Position numbers and translations under genes: made by a program
Assembly (NCBI GenBank): GCA_917880885.1
Contig: OU862920.1
Span: forward strand, 40,149,019 to 40,213,018
Direction of reading: 5' to 3'
From: Limnephilus marmoratus
Taxonomy: Eukaryota > Arthropoda > Insecta > Trichoptera > Limnephilidae
Length of the DNA: 64,000 nt
Shown: positions 44,730-54,244 of the stretch, piece by piece
Layout of the letters: every line of letters starts with the position of its first letter
Numbering within the stretch: the stretch's first letter is position 1
The notes under the pieces: model-generated
The model's input: the letters and a program-made list of their open reading frames with translations, nothing else
Databases searched by the model: none
What the model was told of the DNA's origin: nothing

Positions 44730-44795
44730 GAAGAGAGAAATAAAATGTGCGCGCGCACTGCTCTCTCTTGCTCCTACAGTGTGATACAGACAATA
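44730..44795 (+). repeat. R-M repeat fragment
   Basis: GAGAGAAATAAAATGTGCGCGCGCACTGCTCTCTCTTGCTCCTACAGT resembles 46052-46112. Confidence 0.5.
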
Positions 44796-45044
44796 ACACA
44801 GCTTTAGAAAGAGTCACGGAAATGAGAGATCTTGGAATTATTTCGGATGAAAAACTAAGTTTCGCCAATCATATCCATTAAATTGTAAACATAGGTATGA
44901 AAACACCAGGCTTCGTATTAAGAACAACCAAAAACTTTAATTCCATACAAGCCATTAAATTATTATATGTATCTCTAGTTAGAAGCCTAAAGGAATATAA
45001 CTCGGTAGTTTGGTCTCCATCTTACAAAATTCACATTAATTTAC

Positions 45045-45287
45045 TTTCTTATGTTTGTTTATTCTGCACAAAAATGTGTGTTTTGTATGAGCTCATATTC
45101 TTTTTTTTTGTTGTAAAACATATTTGTATCCTATAACTAAATACTAGTTGTTATCATACATATGTGCTTTGTTTAATGTACATTATTATCATTGTAATTA
45201 CCCTCCTATGTACCACTGTGTAACATGTATCACTGGATTGTAATAGCCATTTTATGGCGTTGAAATAAATAAATAAATTAATTAATA
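45045..45287 (+). mobile_element. Nested LINE 3' end
   Basis: Departs from the host LINE after HINL and ends with GGCGTTGAAATAAATAAATAAATT. AATAGCCATTTTATGGC before it is a hairpin-like LINE tail. Coding part absent. The host LINE frame picks up again right after. Confidence 0.5.
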
Positions 45288-45436
45288 ACATTGAGCGAAT
45301 ACAAAAAAATTTCTGCGTTTTATAAATTTAAAATTAAATATCTTAAAATATAATTTATTATAAAATATTCTAAAAATACACACACTAGAAAACAGACGTA
45401 AAATAAACGACTTAACATTTTTATTCAAAATACTTA

Positions 45437-45599
45437 GGGAACGTACCCATACTACGTGACATGTTTAGGGGGGGGGGGGGGGTCTTCAAAATGTCACGCT
45501 CCATATAAATGAGCGGCAGTTTGCTTAGGATTTTGGTCACCGGGGGGGGGAGGGGTTAAAAATTGCAAAAAGTTGGTCACGTAGTATGGGTACGTTCCC
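45437..45599. repeat. R-H MITE, copy 2, TTA duplication
   Basis: GGGAACGTACCCATACTACG / CGTAGTATGGGTACGTTCCC TIRs with exact TTA duplication (45434-45436; 45600-45602). Carries a 15 bp G run and a 9 bp G run. Inserted in the LINE remnant. The TTA duplication and GGG ends allow a PIF/Harbinger link, which I infer only from these ends. Confidence 0.85.
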
Positions 45600-46049
45600 T
45601 TAACTCTAAATTTGACTGTTGCGAACTCCTGCAATTCATAAACTTAAGAATACCGACAGTAACTACACGACAAAATACGCTATTCTACTGTAGCATTCAT
45701 AAGCGGAACTACATTGCACACTCTCCGATACAAGTATTTCACACTATGGGAAATCAGTACTTAGGTGATATTGACATATTTAACATAAACTTGGCGAATT
45801 TTGTTGATCTTGTAAAAAACTTATTCCAAAACTGTTCCTAAACATTATTTGTATTTTTGTAAACTTATGAAATTGCTGTATTTTTGTATTTTTATGACTT
45901 GTGTGTTTTTTTTATCTAATTTTATTTTTATTATTTCTGTATCTCTTTAAAAATCATCTGTCATAAATTAACTGTACTACCAAACATGTAAAAGCCCTTT
46001 GGGCGTTAAATATATAAATAAAAATAGGCCTGCACTGTGTAACGTAACT

Positions 46050-46215
46050 GGCAATGAGAGAAAGAGAGAAAGAAAATGTGTGCTCGCACCTCTCTCTTGC
46101 CCCTACAGTAATATACGAAGCGTACTCCCTCTCAACTACCGTTCGCCTCGCTTTTCGTAACGCTCTCGTCACGCATTCGCCAGTTTACTCCCCAAGTCAA
46201 GCGTGCGTAAAGAGT
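46050..46215 (+). repeat. R-M repeat, longest copy
   Basis: GAGAGAAAGAGAGAAAGAAAATG..TCGCACCTCTCTCTTGCCCCTACAGT matches 44730. CTTTTCGTAACGCTCTCGTCACG..CAAGCGTGCGTAA matches 31326 inverted. Class unknown. Confidence 0.6.
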
Positions 46216-46700
46216 TTTACTTCAAAAATGGATTTCAATGAAGATTTGCTAATTGAAGAAGATGTAACGTCAGGCGCTCCCAACCTTTCGCCTTACCTTC
46301 CACCCCTTTCCGCTACATTACATTCGCCAACAGACCGACAACGTAACCGCAGGTTTCGGCCAGTGAGACTTTTTCACCGTAAACATTTAACAGCTAAAAA
46401 CATAATCAGAATAATATAATATGGAACCTTCGAGTTTTCATTCGGCCCTGCGGTCGGTTCCTACTAGTGATGGGTATACTCGTTCTCTAGCTCGAAACAA
46501 AGCTACGTTTAACATAATGGAACGGATAAAAGCAAAACCTCCTAGATCACAAGGCCTGGACACTCATTCAAATCAGCCTCCCACAAAAATGTATGGGATC
46601 CCACAAAAATTCTCATTTTACACTATTTTTTTCTATTTATTCTTAGATATTTATTAAATTATTTAAAAATATTTAGTTATTAAAAAAATTAAATAAAAAT
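46216..46700 (+). other. Two small open frames of unknown origin
   Basis: Frame 46228-46419 begins MDFNEDLLIEEDVTSGAPN and the next, 46421-46657, begins MEPSSFHSALRSVPTSDGY. Composition is more protein-like (acidic, then basic and Ser/Pro-rich) than neighbouring spurious frames. They follow R-M directly. I recognise no domain; they could be a scrap of transposon coding sequence or nothing. Confidence 0.25.
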
Positions 46701-46705
46701 ATATA

Positions 46706-47087
46706 CAACGTGTCCGGAAACTCGCAGTACAAGCGGGAAACTGGTGAATCTACATCACGTAGAGAACCCAAAAAACAATTTTTTTTCGATGTGAGCAATT
46801 GGATTTTAATATTATTTTTTTTCTATTTTTCCATTTTTTCGGCAACTAAAGGGTTAAAAAAAATTTTGAGCCCGGTTTACCCTTCGATGCATTTTATAAG
46901 ACATTACACAGCTGAAATCAACCCCCTAGTGAAAAACTTTTTCAAATTTAACCAAAAAAATTCCAACTTCGGACCCGATTTACTCGAAAACGAAAGCTCA
47001 AATCAAAAAAGTTATGTCACAAATCGACTCCTGTGTGATGTAGATTTACTAGTTTCCCGCTTGTACTACGAGTTTCCGGACACCGTG
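46706..47087. mobile_element. TIR MITE with ~50 bp ends, TA-flanked
   Basis: Ends GTGTCCGGAAACTCGCAGTA and, from the right, GTGTCCGGAAACTCGTAGTA continue inverted for ~50 bp (AAGCGGGAAACT..ATCTACATCAC). A TA on each side suits a Tc1/mariner-type non-autonomous element. The 151-codon frame over it just reads through the TIRs. Confidence 0.75.
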
Positions 47088-47164
47088 TATACATATATTT
47101 TTTTATTTAAATTTCCGGCAACCCGGGCGTTTATTGAAATAAAATTAACATATGCAAACAAGTA

Positions 47165-47215
47165 AGTAACCCGCCTTACTAGACAAGGTCTGTTCTGAGA
47201 CGGGTGCATATAAAT
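47165..47215 (-). repeat. LINE 3' UTR hairpin, third copy
   Basis: The minus strand reads CACCCGTCTCAGAACAGACC..GTCTAGTAAGGCGGG. It has the same inner layout as 3411 and 14895, with the stem still mostly paired, including a G-U. Confidence 0.45.
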
Positions 47216-47960
47216 GTATGCGTATACACATACACATACGTATACGCATGCATGCACATAATCATATAACATAAGTTTACAGAATCTAGATAAAATTGTT
47301 GTAGTGGGATGTACACAATGTCGTAAAACCAAAAATATAAAAAAGAATGATAGAAAATTGTTATAAGGTTATCGTGGAATGTACATAGTGTTATAAAACC
47401 AAAAATCTTGACAGAATTATTGGAAATTATTGTTGGTTTCTCATGGAATGTATATAATATATAGTTTCATACAATCAAACTTTAAAATCACAAAAAAAAA
47501 AAAATAAAAAAAAAATAAAAAAATAGTAATGCCAAGATCTAAATCTACACATAGAAAAATTCAGCAAAATAATATAAATAAACGTATGAGGTAATAATAA
47601 ACTTAACATGCGTAAAATATAGGCAGCATTATTTTGGAGGTGTTCATACAAGTAGAAGGCTGATTGCATTCAGTGTCCCGGCCTTGTGATATAGGAGGTT
47701 TTGATAAAAGTCACTTGAAACAATAACCAAATCTACAGTTTTTGTTTTAGAACAGTTTATTTATTTGTTATAATTTACACGATGGAAATTTATACACGCT
47801 AAGTTACTGCAAGAAGTAAATAAACGCTTAACTAATACATCGTTAAACACGATTTCCGTTGCAGAGTATAGTAGGATCCACGAGTCAGGGTGGTTCCATG
47901 ACGACTCAGAAACATGCAACTTTAATACCCCCCTTTGTTAGTAAGGGTGTTAAGTAATGA
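47216..47960. other. No recognised gene; low-complexity patches
   Basis: A GTATAC/ACATACG-rich patch at 47215-47250, a near-duplicate ~65 bp segment (ATTGTTGTAGTGGGATGTACAC.. / ATTGTTATAAGGTTATCGTGG..) at 47295-47410 and an A-rich run at 47490-47525. No gene seen. Confidence 0.35.
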
Positions 47961-47964
47961 AATG

Positions 47965-48183
47965 TTTGAAGTGAAAACTTTGTGCCGCTATGATTTGAAA
48001 CTCGATGAAACGAAAAATAGCGACATTAAAAAGAGACAAACACAAACATCTTTAGGATTTAACCTGTGAGATGCTCCGTAAATAATCCGTCGCTTCTTTG
48101 TGCGGTGCTTTGTAGCCTCCCCACCCTTGTCTATTTTAGTTTTTTGAAGGTTTCGTTTCTACCGCGTACGAACTGCACACACG
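47965..48183 (-). repeat. R-B element, minus strand, tandem copy 1
   Basis: Full head-to-tail copy, immediately followed by another in the same orientation. Confidence 0.75.
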
Positions 48184-48190
48184 TTTTTTT

Positions 48191-48451
48191 AAAGTGAAAA
48201 CTTCTTTAGCACCGATGTAAATTGAAAATCGATGAAACGAAAAATAGCGATACTAAAAAGAGCCAAACTCATATATCTGTAGGATTTAGCTTGCGAGAGA
48301 GGTAGTACAATCGGTAATACAACACATCTTTGTGCGGTGCTTTATGTACCCTATCGGTCTCGTGTTTGTGCGTTGCTTCATAGCCTCCCCACTCTTATTT
48401 TACTTCAGCTTTCTGAAGGTTTCACTTCTATCGCGTGTTAACTGCACACAT
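48191..48451 (-). repeat. R-B element, minus strand, tandem copy 2
   Basis: Adjoins the previous copy. Contains an extra repeat of the TTTGTGCGGTGCTT segment (48331 and 48367), like the triplication at 27126. Confidence 0.75.
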
Positions 48452-48454
48452 CTT

Positions 48455-49200
48455 TTTTCATCACTTTTAATGACTTTTCAAAGGAGGTGTTGAAGTTGAA
48501 TGATTCTGAGTTGTTCGGTCACCATCTAGGTATACTTGTGATAAGTTCAAATCCAGGCAAAGGCACAAAAATATTAAATCAAAATAATTTTTATGTATTA
48601 AGACTCGAATATTTATCGAAAGACGTTTTAGGAAAAGCTATTCACCTTGGATTCTTTCGGGAACAAAACATTATTTATCATCGGTTTCGAAACATCATTG
48701 GAATATTACAATGTTTCGGAGTCAGATATATTTCGATGCTGCCCTACACTAGTTCCGAGTTCTGATGATAGCCACAGGTAGTTTGCTTAATAAATAGGCT
48801 GTAGGTAGTACGTAGGTACCGTCATACTCTACCTTATTCCAAAACATAAATGTTTAACGAATCCCTTCATGCAATTAATAGTTTGTGCTCTCCGAAGGCC
48901 AAGAGCGTCATTTACCATTTCTATTCTCCCGGTTTTGGTGGGGTGCTTGGCGAACACAAGTGGAATGAATAACTTACAACGCTTAAATAACTCAACATCT
49001 TCTACCGTTCTTAAAGGGGCTTTTTCTAAATAGGCGTATGAAATTCTCTAAAAAAATATTATACAAGGGTAAATGTAAAAATTCATTGAAACGAACCTCC
49101 TTGGCAGAGTGTTAAGATCTTTAAATTCTCCAAAAAATACATATTATTACTAAATAAATGTTTCTTATTTCTTCCAAATAAGGTTATTTTGAGTAATCAA
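48455..49200. other. Unclassified interval
   Basis: The plus frame 48487-48765 (92 codons) has no recognisable domain. No shared repeat was found. Confidence 0.3.
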
Positions 49201-49210
49201 ATTACCACCA

Positions 49211-49335
49211 CTTATGGGCTTAGGATTAAGGCTCTCCACTTGCAATCTGAAGATCGCGGGTTCAAATCCCGGCGTACGCAAGTAAATTTCATTTGACTGA
49301 TTTGTGTTATTCCACAATTAAATAATTTAAGGCAA
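49211..49335 (+). repeat. R-E tRNA-headed SINE, copy 2
   Basis: CTTATGGGCTTAGGATTAAGGCTCTC..GATCGCGGGTTCAAATCCCGGCG. GGTTCAAATCC is an exact B box with a CGGG/CCCG T stem, and TGGGCTTAGGATTAAGG is an A-box-like region. The body AAGTAAATTTCATTTGA matches the 20046 copy. Identity as a functional tRNA is unlikely because the acceptor stem does not close. Confidence 0.6.
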
Positions 49336-49339
49336 TATA

Positions 49340-51365
49340 AGATATATACGTATATATTTGCGGCACGTTCCAACGTGGAAGATACTCTCAGTATTGAAAC
49401 GTTGCTTGAAATGGCTTTAGCTGTGTATTATTTCTCCATCTACTTTCTCTCCCCACTATCTTCAGCCTTACAGTGTACCCCAATTAGCACAATACACGCC
49501 ATAGTTTCACCGGCTCCAGACGCTTGGGAGCAGTAGGGATTCTTGTGCTGTATTCACATTAAAATATTACAGAATTTACGAACAAATTATAAAAATATAT
49601 CTTCCTTTCTTAAATAATAGTGTTCAATCAAAATTCAAACATTGACGGAATCAGGTGGGCTTATAAACTTTCATAGTTTCAAAGAAATTATCTTTTACCG
49701 CGTGAAGAAAAAGCTTCGGTGTACTTGTAACAATGCGAGTCTTTCAGTTTATTTTTATAATAATAAAGGAAATACATAAATCTCAATATTATTTTATTTT
49801 TCATTAAAAAAATAATGTATATTTTCGTTTTACTTTTAAGGAACGTATTGTTCGTAATATTAAACGTAACAAATATTTTTCGTACATTTTTATCAGTAAT
49901 TAGAGCAACCTTTTCCATAAATTCGTTTGATCGATGAAAATTGACGTGGAGGGAGATCCTTTTCCGTAAAATACCAACAATGGATCTTCTGTATCCATTT
50001 ATAAATAGTAAAATTAGTTAGAACCTAAGCATTCCTAATAAATTGTACAGCGCCCTTGAGGTGATTTTTCACAAAAACGGCGCTTTATAAATTATCCAAT
50101 TATTATTATTATTATTATTATCAACTTTTTCGACAATTTAAGGTTCAGCTTCAGCTACCGTCGCCTTCCATTGAAAACTTCAAACCATTGTTCAAAGTTA
50201 TTTAAAAAATGAGGTCGAACTCAGCTGATAGTACTTAATTCACGAGGACTCTTGACGAATAATAAATCTAGAGCGTTGGTAAAGTTCAAGATATCGCCAA
50301 AGCCTTTTGAAGCAGAGCACCATCGAAGGTTCACCCTTTCTTTGTAACTTTGTGACCCCTGAGGGAAATCTCAATAGCTCCTCATGATTTGGGGTCACTT
50401 GTATACAAATTATATCCGATACTTTCCTAGATATCCGAACAAAGGACCACGTTTCGGGTAAAGGCCGTGTGAAGCTCAGTAATTATTGCAAGAGTGATCC
50501 CTACTCAGCATAAGGAGGGTCCTTCAGCCAAATTGATCGGGGGAATTCACAAAATCCGCAGACCACAAATCACTTTTGACTCAATTAAACGATCGTCATC
50601 AATAACGATTAAAGTAAAGGGAAAATCAATCGAGTATAAAGCGAACGATCCAACGTCTAGAGACTACCGTGGAAGCATTTTCAATCTTAATATTTTACAA
50701 AGACGGGTACGTTTATTCCTAATCCAAACAGAATAAATGGTACGTAACATATATAATGTATTATTTTTCCTACTCTTTTATTGGAAAAATAAATTAAAAC
50801 CAGACATTCCCTTACGTATAAAATGCTCGAATTCAATTTATTATATCGCATTAGAGAGATAAATGAAAAATAAATCGCATGATTTCAATAATTGGACGCC
50901 AAACCGGCGGTTTGAATTTTTGACCCACTCGTTGAATGACAATCAGTGGTGAAAAACTTTTGATCCCTTCGAAGTCCAATTCAATACCCAATGTTGTCCT
51001 GTTCAATGGGCCATAAAGTGGTATTGAGAATAATTGGAGTGACAGCGCGGAATAAAGAGTCGAAAATAAGGCACGCCGATACGGAAATAGAAAACCCTCG
51101 GAAACAAGGTACGACCCACAAAGCTACGGGGCAAAACGAAATAAAGAAATAATTTTACGAATGAACGTAACAGTTATGTGCGTAATAGAATATGCCGGAA
51201 GACCGGATGTTTTGTAAAAAGCGGGGACTTGGTGTGTCGCTGGCGAGACCGCACTTTGGGAGAAAAACGGATTCTGGGAACCAACAAGTCCATTATGATC
51301 GTCGTTATAAATTCTGAAAAACCCAAATAATAACATCGGAGATATGTTTTTAAAGTTTCACGGCC
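49340..51365. other. No recognised feature
   Basis: Mostly unique-looking. An (ATT)n tract lies at 50099-50120. Frames 49688-49918, 50494-50736 and 51124-51336 are not recognisable. Confidence 0.3.
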
Positions 51366-51371
51366 AAAAGT

Positions 51372-51523
51372 ATTTTCGTAATTTGTTTTTGGGTTTTATG
51401 CCGTGTTGCGCTACCTCCATTAGCCAACGTTTCGGACAGCGCTGCGGTGTCCATCATCAGGATAGATCCGGCAGATCAGGTAGATCTACCGCATAACACC
51501 CCAAAAACAAATAACGAAAATAT
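51372..51523 (-). repeat. R-G fold-back, copy 2
   Basis: TATTTTCGTAATTTGTTTTTGGGTTTTATGCCG and, inverted, CGCATAACACCCCAAAAAC..AACGAAAATA enclose, on the minus strand, CTGATGATGGACACCGCAGCGCTGTCCGAAACGTT (51460-51426). Confidence 0.7.
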
Positions 51524-51529
51524 TATCGG

Positions 51530-51620
51530 AATTTATTTTTGGGGTATTTTGACGTGTTGTCCTTCCTCCTTCTTTATGCAACGAACAGTATTTCGGATAG
51601 CGTCCATCATCAGATGAAGA
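51530..51620 (-). repeat. R-G partial copy 3
   Basis: TTTATTTTTGGGGTATTTTGACGTG..CCTCCTTCTTTATGC..GTATTTCGGATAGCGTCCATCATCAG. One arm and the central motif only, in tandem behind copy 2. Confidence 0.6.
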
Positions 51621-51898
51621 AAGAGATAACGGCTTAGCATCTTACAATTCAAAGAAAAACAATTAGTGCCAAGAGTAACAAGAGAGTACTCGTCAAACCT
51701 AGGTAAGTTGGAATTACCAATTAAGATAAAACGCTTTCAGGCATGATTTTTTTTATCTATTTGAAAGTATCTTGATTAGACCAAAGTGAAATGTATTTTT
51801 TCTTCATACTAACATTAAAGAAATATTTAATTAAATGAAGACAATATAAGCGAAACTCAATCGAAAATCTGAAAACAGAAAAATCAGAAAAAGATATT

Positions 51899-51970
51899 GA
51901 CACATCTGGGACTCGAACCCAGGACCTCTCGCTTACCGGGCGAACGCGCTAACCACTGCGCCACCGTGTC
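51899..51970 (-). tRNA. tRNA-like gene, R-D left arm
   Basis: Identical to 52325-52396 on the opposite strand. See that entry for the fold. It points outward, toward the body sequence of the left arm. Confidence 0.5.
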
Positions 51971-52324
51971 GATATCCAATTCGGTCACTTTTAACTGTAT
52001 CATACTTCGACTAAGAACCACCCACACTATCTTCATTTTTCTTAACGCATATACTATTGGCTGCTATCTTTATGTATGATTGCAAGATTCAAACCCGAAC
52101 TAAATGCTCTCTAGATAGTGTCTGGATAAATCTTTATCCATTTTATTTAATATGCGACATCAATTGACTTTTCTGCAAGTCTAGGATGAATATTTTTATT
52201 TTTATTTTAACTTTATGAGTAAAACCTCAAATTGTAATATTTAATTATATAATAACTTATATAATAACGGTGGGTGGTTCTTAGTCGAAGTATGATACAG
52301 TTAAAAGTGACCGAATTGGATATC

Positions 52325-52396
52325 GACACGGTGGCGCAGTGGTTAGCGCGTTCGCCCGGTAAGCGAGAGGTCCTGGGTTCGAGTCCCAGATGTGTC
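52325..52396 (+). tRNA. tRNA-like gene, R-D central unit
   Basis: A 72 nt cloverleaf: acceptor GACACGG/ATGTGTC (five Watson-Crick pairs and one G-U of seven); D arm GCGC-AGTGGTTA-GCGC; anticodon arm TTCGC/GCGAG around loop CCGGTAA; variable AGGTC; T arm CTGGG-TTCGAGT-CCCAG, followed by A as discriminator. The A box TGGCGCAGTGG and B box GGTTCGAGTCC are canonical. Position 34-36 is GGT (Thr-like), but position 33 is C and not the near-universal U. A tRNA-derived SINE head is the likelier reading than a working tRNA. No CCA is encoded. Confidence 0.5.
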
Positions 52397-52738
52397 AATA
52401 TCTTTTTCTGATTTTTCTGTTTTCAGATTTTCGATTGAGTTTCGCTTATATTGTCTTCATTTAATTAAATATTACAATTTGAGGTTTTACTCATAAAGTT
52501 AAAATAAAAATAAAAATATTCATCCTAGACTTGCAGAAAAGTCAATTGATGTCGCATATTAAATAAAATGGATAAAGATTTATCCAGACACTATCTAGAG
52601 AGCATTTAGTTCGGGTTTGAATCTTGCAATCATACATAAAGATAGCAGCCAATAGTATATGCGTTAAGAAAAATGAAGATAGTGTGGGTGGTTCTTAGTC
52701 GAAGTATGATACAGTTAAAAGTGACCGAATTGGATATC

Positions 52739-52810
52739 GACACGGTGGCGCAGTGGTTAGCGCGTTCGCCCGGTAAGCGAGAGGTCCTGGGTTCGAGTCC
52801 CAGATGTGTC
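52739..52810 (+). tRNA. tRNA-like gene, R-D right arm
   Basis: Base-for-base identical to 52325-52396, followed by the same body sequence (AATATCTTTTTCTGATTTTT). Confidence 0.5.
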
Positions 52811-53061
52811 AATATCTTTTTCTGATTTTTCTGTTTTCAGATTTTCGATTGAGTTTCGCTTATATTGTCTTCATTTAATTAAATATTACAATTTGAGGTT
52901 TTACTCATAAAGTTAAAATAAAAATAAAAAAATTAAAGAAATACTTTATAATTTATTGTCTTACAGGAAGTCTGTATTCTTTTTTTCCTCTTAAGAATCT
53001 ATATGTTCTTATTCATTCCTTTGACTTTTGATTTATTTGTATTAATTATTTTAATTTTATT

Positions 53062-53185
53062 GCTATCTCATTCTCCCGCAGGCTACATTCTATAGATGTA
53101 TATGTTTGTCTGTTTTTAGTGTGTCTCGCTTCCGTTTCATCAAGTTTCAAATCACAACGGTAGTAAAGAAGTTTTCACTTCAAAA
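53062..53185 (+). repeat. R-B element, 5' truncated
   Basis: TCTCATTCTCCCGCAGGCTAC through GGTAGTAAAGAAGTTTTCACTTCAAAA. Tail half only. Confidence 0.7.
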
Positions 53186-53292
53186 ATTGCAATACAAAAA
53201 ATTAATAATACATTTCATGCCGAATTGTTAGGATCTATAAAATCAGCCTTTCTACCACTGTGTGGTGGGACGCGAATAAGAGAAGAGGGTAT

Positions 53293-53337
53293 AACGGACG
53301 CAATAACTTTTTTAACAAAAAAGTTATTGCGTCCGTT
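53293..53337. other. Perfect 21 bp hairpin, 3 nt loop
   Basis: AACGGACGCAATAACTTTTTT pairs with its exact complement across the loop AAC. It lies in a frame (53260-53556) with no known domain. Such exact, tight palindromes are unusual outside recent fold-back events. Confidence 0.75.
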
Positions 53338-53937
53338 GAAAAACGTTTCTTAAAAAAATATATAAAATACTGTACCACTATCTGGCTTGATTCAGTACGG
53401 CAGTGTCTCTTTCGCATTCCACGCTCTTACATAATAAATGGAGACGCCTCGGCCGCTCCGGAGCAAGGGTTGCTGTATTTTTACACGGGGAAGCGGTTTC
53501 TAAATAAAACTTCTAGATTCCGTCGCAAGGATAAGTTTAAATTAATATTAATTTGAAAATAACTCACGCTACCAGTACGGTAATGAGCGTTTTCATCCCG
53601 CGACAAAATATCCTCCGACAAATTATCCTACGGACAAAACATTCCCCAACAAAATATTTATTAAAACTTAACCTAGGTAACTTAACAAAAAAATGAGACA
53701 CAAATAATGTAGACATCCTGTAAAGGCAATAAATTATTTTTCAAAAAAAGTAAAACGGGACAAAAATAATATAGATAACAATTGATAATTAAAAAAAATT
53801 ATAAAAACTATATTTCTATAACTTTTGAAGGTTTATTCCCATGAATGTAAATATCGTTGAAGAAGAAGATAATAATAATAATCTAAACGAAAATATGAAA
53901 GAGAACAAAGATAACGAAAAAATAGAAAAAGATAATG

Positions 53938-54010
53938 GTCGCAACTGGGACTCGAACCCAGAACCTCTCGTCTATCCGGAACGTGCGTTTATCAATTTCG
54001 CCATTGCCAC
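53938..54010 (-). repeat. tRNA-like unit, R-D pair 2, left
   Basis: The minus strand reads GTGGCAATGGCGAAATTGAT..GAGAGGTTCTGGGTTCGAGT..TTGCGAC. The acceptor GTGGCAA/TTGCGAC pairs at six of seven positions, the T arm CTGGG/CCCAG is perfect, and the B box GGTTCGAGTCC is exact. The anticodon loop is non-canonical, so it is tRNA-derived. Confidence 0.55.
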
Positions 54011-54179
54011 CTACCGTCAAACCGTCATATTAGTCAATCTAATATTAAAATTTTTAGAATTAACAATATTATCTTAAATATTACTATTTTTTCCACATTA
54101 TACGCAACTACAATTTTTATTGGAAACGATCATTCTAAGAATTGGTTTGTATCCTAGATGGCGTCACGGATAAATATAT

Positions 54180-54244
54180 GTGAAAATGATAAACGCACTT
54201 CCCGTTTAGACGAGAGGTTCTGGGTTCGAATCCCAGTTGCGACC
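54180..54244 (+). repeat. tRNA-like unit, R-D pair 2, right
   Basis: GTGAAAATGATAAACGCACT..CGAGAGGTTCTGGGTTCGAATCC..TTGCGACC. Perfect T arm and B box; the 5' acceptor side is not recognisable. Followed by the family body ATTATCTTTTTTTG. Confidence 0.5.

Larger units (their letters stand above)
44800..46025 (+). pseudogene. LINE ORF2 C-terminal region, interrupted twice
   Basis: ALERVTEMRDLGIISDEKLS, an in-frame stop (44879), then GFVLRTTKNFNSIQAIKLLY and VSLVRSLKEYNSVVWSPSYK form the post-RT region. It resumes at 45288 (IERIQKNFC), decays, and ends with LNSKFDCCELLQFINLRIPT ... QVFHTMGNQYLGDIDIFNIN after 45600. A noncoding tail ends GGGCGTTAAATATATAAATAAA (~46020). The inserts are a foreign LINE tail (45045-45287) and an R-H MITE (45437-45599). 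Confidence 0.8.
51821..52886. repeat. R-D palindrome with three identical tRNA-like genes
   Basis: Arms 51821-52243 and 52464-52886 appear to be perfect inverted repeats of ~423 bp by reading. Each arm has an outer body (CTTTTTCTGATTTTTCTG, ATTGTCTTCATTTAATTAAA), a 72 nt tRNA-like gene and a long inner segment (GGGTGGTTCTTAGTCGAAG, AAAGATAGCAGCCAATAG). The 220 bp centre holds a third, 5'-shortened unit. The arms' near identity implies recent formation, gene conversion or assembly duplication. Confidence 0.85.

Noticed and set aside
46710..47165. 151-codon frame
   Set aside because: It spans both TIRs of a MITE; the residues at each end come from the inverted repeats.
51897..52812. Three near-identical 60-codon frames starting MTHLGLEPRTSRLPGERANH
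   Set aside because: They are antisense readings of the tRNA-like block and its flank; their identity reflects the repeat, not a protein.
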